From assembly GCF_034432235.1 (NCBI RefSeq), contig NZ_DAOUCJ010000041.1:1-20224 (forward strand): a DNA stretch of 20,224 nt, given 5' to 3'. Within the stretch, counting starts at the first letter, position 1. Each line of letters starts with the position of its first letter. A program made the position numbers and the translations under genes. Below the pieces are notes generated by a model. It had not been told where the DNA came from. It made no database searches and worked only from the letters and a program-made list of their open reading frames with translations. Of the stretch, positions 14,595-20,224 are shown piece after piece. This DNA is from Thermoflexus sp. Lineage in GTDB: Bacteria; Chloroflexota; Anaerolineae; Thermoflexales; Thermoflexaceae.

Positions 14595-14687
14595 CCTCCT
14601 TGGAGAAAGGAGCTGGAACTTACACCCTCAGACTAAGATAGAGAAGGCAAGACAGCCCCTCCTTGGGCCCCTTGGGCCTCAAGGAGG
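14595..14687 (-). promoter_or_regulatory. Leader hairpin with possible anti-Shine-Dalgarno switch upstream of the SDR gene
   Basis: At 14658-14687 a stem of 12 bp with one bulged base is formed by CCTCCTTGGGCC and GGCCTCAAGGAGG around a 5-nt loop. In the minus-strand RNA the first arm is CCTCCTTG and the second CAAGGAGG. The same CAAGGAGG 8-mer recurs at 14602-14595 as the SDR Shine-Dalgarno, so the first arm can pair with either copy. The structure may be an intercistronic terminator/attenuator or a translational switch. No strong T-run follows the stem. Confidence 0.45.
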
Positions 14688-14730
14688 AAGGTTCCCTAAA
14701 GGTAATCAGGCGTGTGACCCCTGTTGAGTT

Positions 14731-16233
14731 TCACCCCCCAGACAGTCGACCCACGCGAGGGAAAAGCGGTTTTAGGGCTTCGTAAAGGTCCCGATAAAGG
14801 CGGTAAGCCTCCTGATACCGCCGGTGGGCTTCGGGATTCGGTTCATTCCAGTAAGCCGGACCCGCAAAGGCCTCGATCTCCGCCCAATCCTGGAACAGGC
14901 CAGCGCCCATCCCGGCCACGAAAGCCACTCCCAGGGCCGAGCCGGGATGCCCGGGGTGGGCCTCCACCGGAAGCCCCAGAACATCTGCGGCGATCTGACG
15001 CCACAGCTCGCTGCGCACCCCGCCGTCGGTAGCCAGCACCCGTCGGATGGGATAGCCGCGCTCCTGTAGGATCTCCAGATGATGCTGGAATCCATAGATC
15101 ACCGCCTCCAGGATGGCGCGGAACATATGACCCCGACTGTGGCTCAGGGTAAGCCCAAAGAAGATCCCCCGGGCTTCCGGATCGAAGAGCGGGGTCTTCT
15201 CCCCAAGGAAATAAGGCAGGACGATCAGTCCATCGGAAGCGGGCGGGACGGCTGCGGCTTCCTCATCCAGTCGGCGATAGGTTGCGGACCCACCTTCTTC
15301 CCTCAGCACCTGGGTGACGAACCACTTCACCAGAGAGCCGGAAGCCGCCATGCATCCATTCAGAAGGTAACGCTCAGGGATATCGTGATAATCGATGTAA
15401 AGCCGGGGATGAGGCTCCAGGCGATCCATGCAATACAGGATATCTCCTGCGGCGCCGAACTTGATTAACAGATCCCCATGCTCCCGGAGGCCAGCGGCCA
15501 GCGCGGAGGCAACGTGGTCCGCGCTCCCAGCCGCCACCAGCGTTCCCGGCGCCAGACCTGTCGCCTCCGCCGCCTCCCGCGTGACCTCACCGATGATCTC
15601 TGTGGGAAAGCGCACAGGTGGGAAAAGTTCCTCCTGAAGATGGCTGGCCTGCAAGAACATCTCATCCCACGTCCGTCGATAGATGTCGAACAGGCCGCTT
15701 TCCACCGCCCAGTTGATCTCCAGCGACCACGCCCCGCTTAGCCGGTAAGCAATATAGTCATAGGAACCCAAGACAAGACGAGTGCGACGCCAGATCTCCG
15801 GCTCATGTCGCTGGATCCACATCAGGCGGGGTCCCACATGCTGCTGATTGGTGTAGCCACCGGTCCGGGCGAAAAGCTGCTCCTGATCCAGGTTCCGACG
15901 AAGCCACTCGATCTCCTCGATGGCTCGTGCATCGTTCTGGAGGATAGCAGGACGCAGGGGGTTCCCCCTCTCGTCCAGCAGGACGAGGGCAGGCACCATC
16001 CCGCTGCATCCGACCACGGCCACCTCTCGCGGATCCCGATTCACAAGAAGTTGCCGGCAGACCGAAACCACTCCCCGCCACCAGTCCGCCGGATCCTCCT
16101 CAGACCATCCCGGATAGGAGGAACGGAGATCATGGGGAGCATAGGCCTCCGCCACCAGCCTCCCGCCCGGCTCGATCAGAACGCCCTTCACCCCACTGGT
16201 TCCCACATCGATTCCCAATGCGAAGCGGGCCAT
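14731..16233 (-). CDS. FGGY-family carbohydrate kinase (xylulokinase-like)
   Basis: 500 residues, the usual length. Start ATG 16233 is chosen over ATG 16251 because AGGAGG (16240-16245) lies 6 nt upstream. N-terminal GIDVGTSGVKGVLI (Asp9) is the phosphate-1 motif; SADHVASALAAG holds the catalytic aspartate (Asp239). FGAAGD follows, then a C-terminal FGGY domain with ILPYFLGEKTPLFDPEARG-type sequence, TDGGVRSELWRQIAADVLGLPV and GSALGVAFVAGMG. Enzymes of this family phosphorylate ketoses or polyols with ATP; the overall look is closest to xylulokinase, but specificity cannot be read from sequence alone. It follows the MalG-like permease by 14 bp, indicating that the transported substrate or its oxidised form is phosphorylated here. 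A hairpin separates it from the SDR gene. Confidence 0.92.
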   Translation of the reverse strand: MARFALGIDVGTSGVKGVLIEPGGRLVAEAYAPHDLRSSYPGWSEEDPADWWRGVVSVCRQLLVNRDPREVAVVGCSGMVPALVLLDERGNPLRPAILQNDARAIEEIEWLRRNLDQEQLFARTGGYTNQQHVGPRLMWIQRHEPEIWRRTRLVLGSYDYIAYRLSGAWSLEINWAVESGLFDIYRRTWDEMFLQASHLQEELFPPVRFPTEIIGEVTREAAEATGLAPGTLVAAGSADHVASALAAGLREHGDLLIKFGAAGDILYCMDRLEPHPRLYIDYHDIPERYLLNGCMAASGSLVKWFVTQVLREEGGSATYRRLDEEAAAVPPASDGLIVLPYFLGEKTPLFDPEARGIFFGLTLSHSRGHMFRAILEAVIYGFQHHLEILQERGYPIRRVLATDGGVRSELWRQIAADVLGLPVEAHPGHPGSALGVAFVAGMGAGLFQDWAEIEAFAGPAYWNEPNPEAHRRYQEAYRLYRDLYEALKPLFPRVGRLSGG

Positions 16234-16239
16234 CGTGGA

Positions 16240-16245
16240 CCTCCT
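16240..16245 (-). promoter_or_regulatory. Shine-Dalgarno that decides the FGGY kinase start
   Basis: AGGAGG on the minus strand is 6 nt before ATG 16233, whereas ATG 16251 lies upstream of it and overlaps the permease stop. The shorter protein, beginning MARFALGIDVG, is therefore preferred. Confidence 0.75.
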
Positions 16246-16247
16246 GA

Positions 16248-17123
16248 TCATCCTTTCAGGGCACCTCCCCCAAGGCCTCGCACCAGATAGCGTTGCACGA
16301 AGAAGGAGGCGATCATCACTGGGATCACCGCTGAGATGATCGCCACCGACATCTTCCCCATATCCACTCCCCGGAAGGTCCAGTAGCCGGCGATCGCCAC
16401 CGGCAACGTCTTGGAATGCCCGCCTGCCAGCATCAGAGCGTAAAACATCTCATTCCAGGACATGATGAAAGCGAACAGCCCTGCAGCCGCCATGCCCGGA
16501 CGAGCGGCCGGCAGGACAACCTGAACGAAGGCTTGCCACCGCGTGCACCCATCCACCATCGCCTGCTCCTCCAAGTCCCGCGGCACATCCTCAAAGAACC
16601 CGATCAGAAACCACGTCACGAGAGGGGCAATGAAGGTGAGGTGGGCAATAGCCACCGCCCAGACCGTATCCAGAAGCCCGACATAGTAAGCCATCAGGAA
16701 GAAGGGGATGATAAAAAGAGCCGGCGGCATCATCTGGGCGGCCAGGATCACAAAGCGCAGCCCTGTTCCGCCGGTCCGGAAGCGAGAGAAGGCGTACGCG
16801 GCCGGGGCCCCCACGATCAGAGAAACGATCACAGTGAGGCCCCCTACGATCACGCTGTTCAGGAAATGGCGGGCGAAGGAGGAGTTCAACCAGACCTCAG
16901 ACCAGTTCACGCTGGTTGGTTCGAACCCGAAGAGAGAAGGACGGCTCAGCTCCACCGGCGGCTTCAGGGAGGCCAAGAAAATCCACAGGAAAGGGAAAAG
17001 GACGGCAACCGCGGCGATCGATAGCATACCGAATCGAAGAAGGATCGGCCATCGCCGACTCCAGCGCAGGATCCTCCAGGCCGGCATAGCCTTTATGGCG
17101 ACGCTGCGAGCCAGCCCTGTCAT
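16248..17123 (-). CDS. ABC sugar transporter permease, MalG-like (CUT1)
   Basis: 291 residues with six predicted membrane helices (first at about 32-52, last near the C-terminus). The cytoplasmic EAA loop is EEQAMVDGCTRWQAFVQVVLPAARPG (from about 185), which docks onto the ATPase. The early LKPPVELSRPSLFGFEPT segment is typical of MalG/UgpE-type permeases of the carbohydrate-uptake-1 group. It overlaps the MalF-like gene by 4 bp (ATGA), so both subunits are translationally coupled and probably form a heterodimer. It moves a sugar, polyol or glycerol-phosphate-type substrate delivered by the upstream lipoprotein. No ATPase gene is adjacent, so a shared MalK/MsmK-type ATPase encoded elsewhere is likely. 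Confidence 0.94.
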   Translation of the reverse strand: MTGLARSVAIKAMPAWRILRWSRRWPILLRFGMLSIAAVAVLFPFLWIFLASLKPPVELSRPSLFGFEPTSVNWSEVWLNSSFARHFLNSVIVGGLTVIVSLIVGAPAAYAFSRFRTGGTGLRFVILAAQMMPPALFIIPFFLMAYYVGLLDTVWAVAIAHLTFIAPLVTWFLIGFFEDVPRDLEEQAMVDGCTRWQAFVQVVLPAARPGMAAAGLFAFIMSWNEMFYALMLAGGHSKTLPVAIAGYWTFRGVDMGKMSVAIISAVIPVMIASFFVQRYLVRGLGGGALKG

Positions 17124-17989
17124 GTCATCGCCTCCTGACGCCGCAGGATGCGGAAGAGAAGCACCACGAGGGCAAAGATCACCCAGGCGAGTGTAACGGC
17201 CATCGCCGCCGCCTCGCCCAATCGGAAGTAAAGAAAGCCAACCCGGTAAATATGGAACAGAATCGTTTCGGTGCGCTCTCCTGGCCCTCCCCTCGTGATA
17301 GCGTATACATACTCAAACACACGGAACGCATCCAGCATCCGGATCAGAATCGCTGCCAGTATCACTGGGCGGATCAGCGGAAGGACCAAATAACGAATCA
17401 TTTGAAGCTCTGACGCGCCGTCCACTCGAGCGGCCTCAAAGGGCTCTATTGGCAGGGCTTCCATCCCTGCCAGAAGCAGCAGCACCATCAGCGGCGTCCA
17501 CTGCCATACATCAATCAGGATCAGGGAAAAGAGCGCCAAGCTGGGGCCAAACCAGTCGATCTCCACCCCTATGGTTCGTAACCAGACCGGGATGATCCCG
17601 AGCTGATTGTTCAGTAGAAACCGGAACATCAGGCCGACAGCGATAGGGGTGACAAACATCGGTGTCAGCAGAATCGCGCGGAAGAGATTCTGAGCAGGCA
17701 CCGGCCGCCAAAGCAGATAAGCCAGGAGGAAACCCAAAAGAAGTTCCAGCCCCACCGCCCCGAATACGAAAACCAGAGTGTTCTGCATAGCGGTCCAGTA
17801 GGAGGAATTCCCCAGCAGCCCCCGATATTGCTCCATCCCAACCCAGCGGACCTCATTCAGGGCGGTGAGTCGGTAATCGTGCGCCGAGATATAGACAGCG
17901 AAGGCCATCGGATAGCCCTGGACGGCCACCAGCAATAGGATCAGAGGCAGAACCATCCGGCGACCCAATCGTCGATCCTGACGCCCCAT
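17120..17989 (-). CDS. ABC sugar transporter permease, MalF-like (CUT1)
   Basis: 289 residues with six predicted membrane helices. Start ATG 17989 follows AGGAGG (17994-17999). The EAA loop is EPFEAARVDGASELQMIRYLVLPLIRP (about 182-208). Motifs common to MalF/UgpA-type subunits are the early YPMAFAVYIS...F/Y segment, NTLVFVFGAVGLELLLGFLLA and the late ITRGGPGERTETILFHIYRVGF. It pairs with the MalG-like subunit through an overlapping stop/start. It lies 65 bp downstream of the solute-binding lipoprotein gene, across a GC-rich hairpin. Similarity in style to sorbitol/mannitol (SmoF-like) permeases fits the SDR and kinase context, but this is inference. Confidence 0.94.
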   Translation of the reverse strand: MGRQDRRLGRRMVLPLILLLVAVQGYPMAFAVYISAHDYRLTALNEVRWVGMEQYRGLLGNSSYWTAMQNTLVFVFGAVGLELLLGFLLAYLLWRPVPAQNLFRAILLTPMFVTPIAVGLMFRFLLNNQLGIIPVWLRTIGVEIDWFGPSLALFSLILIDVWQWTPLMVLLLLAGMEALPIEPFEAARVDGASELQMIRYLVLPLIRPVILAAILIRMLDAFRVFEYVYAITRGGPGERTETILFHIYRVGFLYFRLGEAAAMAVTLAWVIFALVVLLFRILRRQEAMT

Positions 17990-18012
17990 GCGGCCTCCTG
18001 AAGCGAAGAGAG

Positions 18013-18046
18013 GCCGGGGAAGGCGGCCCCGATGGCCTCCCCCGGC
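18013..18046 (-). terminator. Intercistronic hairpin between binding protein and permease genes
   Basis: GCCGGGG (18013-18019) pairs with CCCCGGC (18040-18046); an alternative stem pairs GAGGCC (18010-18015) with GGCCTC (18034-18039). It lies directly after the binding-protein stop and before the MalF-like Shine-Dalgarno, with no T-run. Such hairpins commonly stabilise the upstream message or cause partial termination, giving more binding protein than permease. Confidence 0.5.
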
Positions 18047-18054
18047 ACCTCAGC

Positions 18055-19353
18055 TCACTGGCCCAGGATGCGGCGAACCTGGGCGGCAGCATCCTTTAAC
18101 GCCTGCTCCGCGGTTTTCTCCCCAGCCACTGCCGCATTCAGCTCGGTGCCCACCACCTGAATGATCTCCTCTGCCTTCGGACCGCGGGCCAGCGGCTCCG
18201 CGTCCTCCAGGATCTTCAGCACCGTCTCGTAATAGCTCTGCCCAAAGCCCTTCTGCCAGACCTCGGGGTCCTTCATCGCGCTCACTCGAACCGGCGCGCC
18301 GCCCAGAATCACCCGTTGCTTCTCCACGCGCTTGGAGGTGATCCAAGAGATGAAACGCCAGGAAGCATCCTTGTTCGGCGCATTCCGGGGGATAGCCCAG
18401 TGCCAGGCCCCGAGCACCGCCTTGCCACCGGGGACCTCATAGAGGGCGAACTTGCCAGCCAGGGCGCCCGCCGGACCCTGTGGGTTGTTCAGGGTGGGTA
18501 GCATCCAGTTGTAACTCATCATCATGGCCGCCTCGCCGGACGCCATGCTCCGCAGGGCCTCATCGAAACCCCAGTTCAGGGAATTCGGCGGGGCTGCCGT
18601 CTTATACATCTCGATATAGAGCTCCAGGGCCCGCACCGCCTCCGGCCGATCGATGATCACATTGCCACGCTCATCCAGCAGATCGCCGCCCGCCGCATAT
18701 AGCCAGTTCTTCCATTCCTCGAAGACCTTATAGCCGCGCTGAGGCTGCATCGCCACCCCATATATCTTCCCGCCGCTTTGCTCCTTGAAGAACTGAGCGA
18801 TGCGGACATAATCCTCCAGGGTGGTGGGCGGGGCCAGCAACTTGCCGTACTTCTTTTGGTAGGCATCCCGATAAGCAGAATCGTTAAAGAGATCCTGGCG
18901 CACGATCAGACCTACAGCATAGTTATAGAAGGGGAGACCGTAGACCTTACCGCCCACTACCCCGATCTCCCGCACCGGACGCACGAAGTCCTCGAAATCG
19001 TAATCTGGGATTGCTTTGATCCGCTCGTCCAGGGGCTCCAGGAAATTCCCGGCCACGAACTCATCCATCCACGGGTTGTCCACGATGATCACATCGTAAG
19101 TCGCCTTGGGGGCCATAAACGAGGCCAGGATCTTATCGCGCATGGCATCGTAGGGCATCGCGTCGATGACCACGTGGATGCCGGGGTTCTCCCGCTCGAA
19201 ATCGGGGAGGAGCTTGCGGACCACGTCCGTGTCGGGGACCTGCTCCATGATGATCGTCAGCGTGATGGGGCCCGGGGCGGCAGGCCGGCAGCCCACGAGC
19301 CACGCACTGAACAGGGCCACGACGATCAACAGATCCATCGCCCGCCGAAGCAT
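18055..19353 (-). CDS. Sugar ABC transporter substrate-binding lipoprotein (family 1)
   Basis: 432 residues. The N-terminal hydrophobic helix ends in lipobox LVGC, with Cys22 the lipidated residue, so the mature protein is anchored outside the membrane. Start ATG 19353 follows AAAGGAGG at 6 nt. The pattern LTIIMEQVPDTDVVRKLLPDFERENPGI...V, then YDVIIVDNPWMDEFVAGNFLEPLDE and GKVYGLPFYN, is that of MalE/UgpB-type (SBP_bac_1) proteins. The later GEAAMMMSYNW and GGKAVLGAWHWAIPRNAPNKDASWRFISWITS segments are typical of the same group. It captures a carbohydrate or polyol and delivers it to the two CUT1 permeases encoded downstream. The 32-bp gap to the preceding PotC-like permease suggests co-transcription. 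Ligand is unknown. Confidence 0.94.
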   Translation of the reverse strand: MLRRAMDLLIVVALFSAWLVGCRPAAPGPITLTIIMEQVPDTDVVRKLLPDFERENPGIHVVIDAMPYDAMRDKILASFMAPKATYDVIIVDNPWMDEFVAGNFLEPLDERIKAIPDYDFEDFVRPVREIGVVGGKVYGLPFYNYAVGLIVRQDLFNDSAYRDAYQKKYGKLLAPPTTLEDYVRIAQFFKEQSGGKIYGVAMQPQRGYKVFEEWKNWLYAAGGDLLDERGNVIIDRPEAVRALELYIEMYKTAAPPNSLNWGFDEALRSMASGEAAMMMSYNWMLPTLNNPQGPAGALAGKFALYEVPGGKAVLGAWHWAIPRNAPNKDASWRFISWITSKRVEKQRVILGGAPVRVSAMKDPEVWQKGFGQSYYETVLKILEDAEPLARGPKAEEIIQVVGTELNAAVAGEKTAEQALKDAAAQVRRILGQ

Positions 19354-19385
19354 CTCTCACCTCCTTTGAATTGGGCAGAAGGAGC

Positions 19386-20168
19386 TCACGAAGCACGCAG
19401 GCGCCGCATGCGGGCGCCCAGATAGGTCATCAATGCAAAGGAGAGAAACGAGACGTAGATCAGAAAAGCGGTGATCGCCGAGGCGATCCGCATGTCGTTT
19501 CGGATCTGCTGGAAGAGGCGCAAAGGAAGGGTCTGAGCGGTGAACCCGGCGACCATCGAGGTGACCTCGAACTCCCCCATGCTGATAGCGAACACCAGCA
19601 AGGCTCCGGAGAGGATACCGGGCATCACGTTCGGGATCAGCACATAACGCATCCGTTGCCAGAAGGTGGCCCCCAGGCTGGCCGCCGCCTCGCTGAGGGT
19701 GCGCTCGTCGATGGTCTGAAAGGAGGCCAGGACAATGCGGAACATGAACGGGAAGCCCAGGATCGCATGGGCGATGATGACCATCCAGATCGTCCCGGTC
19801 AGCGCCAGGGGAGGACGGGTGAATGCCTGGAGGAGGGCAGTGCCGACCACCAGGGGCGGGAACAGCAAGGGAAGGATCACCGCTCCTTCCCGCAACCGCC
19901 GCCCCCAGCCCGGCCCCGCCCGGTTCAGCGCGTATGCCGCCGGCACTGCGATCATCCCATTGAGCAGGACCGCCCCCAAGGCCACCGTTAGTGAGACCAG
20001 CAGGGCCTCATAGTTAGCTGGACGGGTCAGGATCGCCTCATACCAGCGCAACGTGAATCCCTGAGGCAGGATGTCCTGCCAGAAGACGCTGAAGGAGAAG
20101 ATGATCGGCATTAACAGGGGCACCACAATATAGAGCACGAGAACAACAAACAGGACCCTGCGGATCAT
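19386..20168 (-). CDS. ABC transporter permease, PotC/PhnV-like
   Basis: 260 residues with about six membrane helices. The EAA loop is LSEAAASLGATFWQRMRYVLIPNVMPGI (about 158-185). The sequence SLGA-FW-R-VLIP-MPG...GALLVFAISMGEFEVTSMV is characteristic of permeases from polyamine, iron or 2-aminoethylphosphonate-type importers rather than CUT1 sugar importers. The ATG overlaps the stop of the preceding permease gene (ATGA), so the two form a coupled pair. It lies immediately upstream of the sugar-binding lipoprotein gene. It may be the last gene of a separate transporter whose other components lie beyond the window, or it may cooperate with the downstream binding protein. The substrate is unknown. 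Confidence 0.9.
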   Translation of the reverse strand: MIRRVLFVVLVLYIVVPLLMPIIFSFSVFWQDILPQGFTLRWYEAILTRPANYEALLVSLTVALGAVLLNGMIAVPAAYALNRAGPGWGRRLREGAVILPLLFPPLVVGTALLQAFTRPPLALTGTIWMVIIAHAILGFPFMFRIVLASFQTIDERTLSEAAASLGATFWQRMRYVLIPNVMPGILSGALLVFAISMGEFEVTSMVAGFTAQTLPLRLFQQIRNDMRIASAITAFLIYVSFLSFALMTYLGARMRRLRAS

Positions 20169-20224
20169 ATCCTCCTCCGGGCCAGACGGCGAGCGCCCCA
20201 GCTCAGCAGGGCCAGCCCGGTGGC
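20165..20224 (-). CDS. C-terminal end of an upstream ABC permease (partial)
   Basis: Only the last 19 codons are visible, encoding ATGLALLSWGARRLARRRI and a TGA that overlaps the next gene's ATG. A hydrophobic stretch ending in an arginine-rich tail is what the last helix and cytoplasmic end of a PotB-like permease would give, and the 4-bp coupling to a PotC-like gene supports this. AGGAGG within its last codons would serve as the Shine-Dalgarno of the next gene. Confidence 0.6.
   Translation of the reverse strand, partial: ATGLALLSWGARRLARRRI

Noticed and set aside
1..20224. CRISPR arrays, tRNA or rRNA genes, insertion sequences, phage genes
   Set aside because: No regularly spaced repeats, tRNA-like TTCGAATCC arms in cloverleaf context, transposase motifs or phage proteins were found on either strand.

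Overview
The window reads as a slice of a high-GC, probably thermophilic bacterial chromosome. A lineage near Chloroflexota (Thermoflexus- or Anaerolineae-like) is my best guess. The reasons are an ECF sigma factor overlapping a DUF5667/DUF5666-type membrane protein with a long Thr-Pro linker, an O-antigen-ligase/TPR fusion, an archaeal-type ATP-dependent DNA ligase and abundant G/C-ending codons. This is inference from gene content, not a database match.

Layout. (1) Bases 1-3817, plus strand: the tail of an NAD-dependent sugar epimerase/dehydratase overlaps a very large O-antigen-ligase-type membrane protein with C-terminal TPR repeats, which suggests the end of a surface-polysaccharide cluster. 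(2) Bases 3818-4349: 532 bp with no credible gene, holding a 13-bp direct repeat and an AT-rich promoter-like island. (3) Bases 4350-7432, plus: an ATP-dependent DNA ligase and an MTA/SAH-deaminase-type amidohydrolase, 11 bp apart. (4) Bases 7486-10180, minus: a cluster built around five DUF5666-like domains. It holds a DUF5666 lipoprotein, an overlapping small DUF5666 protein with a charged tail, a hairpin, an ECF sigma factor and its overlapping putative anti-sigma/sensor membrane protein. (5) Bases 10181-10586: a divergent regulatory region with a 12-bp palindrome and a 10-bp inverted repeat, then a solitary DUF433 gene. (6) Bases 10583-12364, plus: a consensus-like promoter, a TPP riboswitch, thiE and thiD, forming a thiamine operon. 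(7) Bases 12489-20224, minus: in transcription order, the last codons of one ABC permease, a PotC-like permease, a family-1 sugar-binding lipoprotein, MalF-like and MalG-like permeases, an FGGY sugar kinase, a short-chain dehydrogenase and a MgtC/SapB-DUF4010 membrane protein.

How the genes may work together. Region 7 looks like an uptake-and-catabolism operon. The lipoprotein and two CUT1 permeases import a sugar or polyol; the SDR would oxidise a polyol to a ketose and the FGGY kinase would phosphorylate the ketose. No ABC ATPase is visible. Region 4 is probably a surface-signalling module in which the membrane protein senses with its extracytoplasmic domains and holds the sigma factor.

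The most interesting signals are the DUF5666 cluster with its split or duplicated domains, the palindrome and inverted repeat in front of it, and an 8-nt element upstream of the SDR gene that could pair either with a local hairpin arm or with that gene's Shine-Dalgarno sequence. No CRISPR array, tRNA, rRNA, insertion sequence or phage gene was seen.
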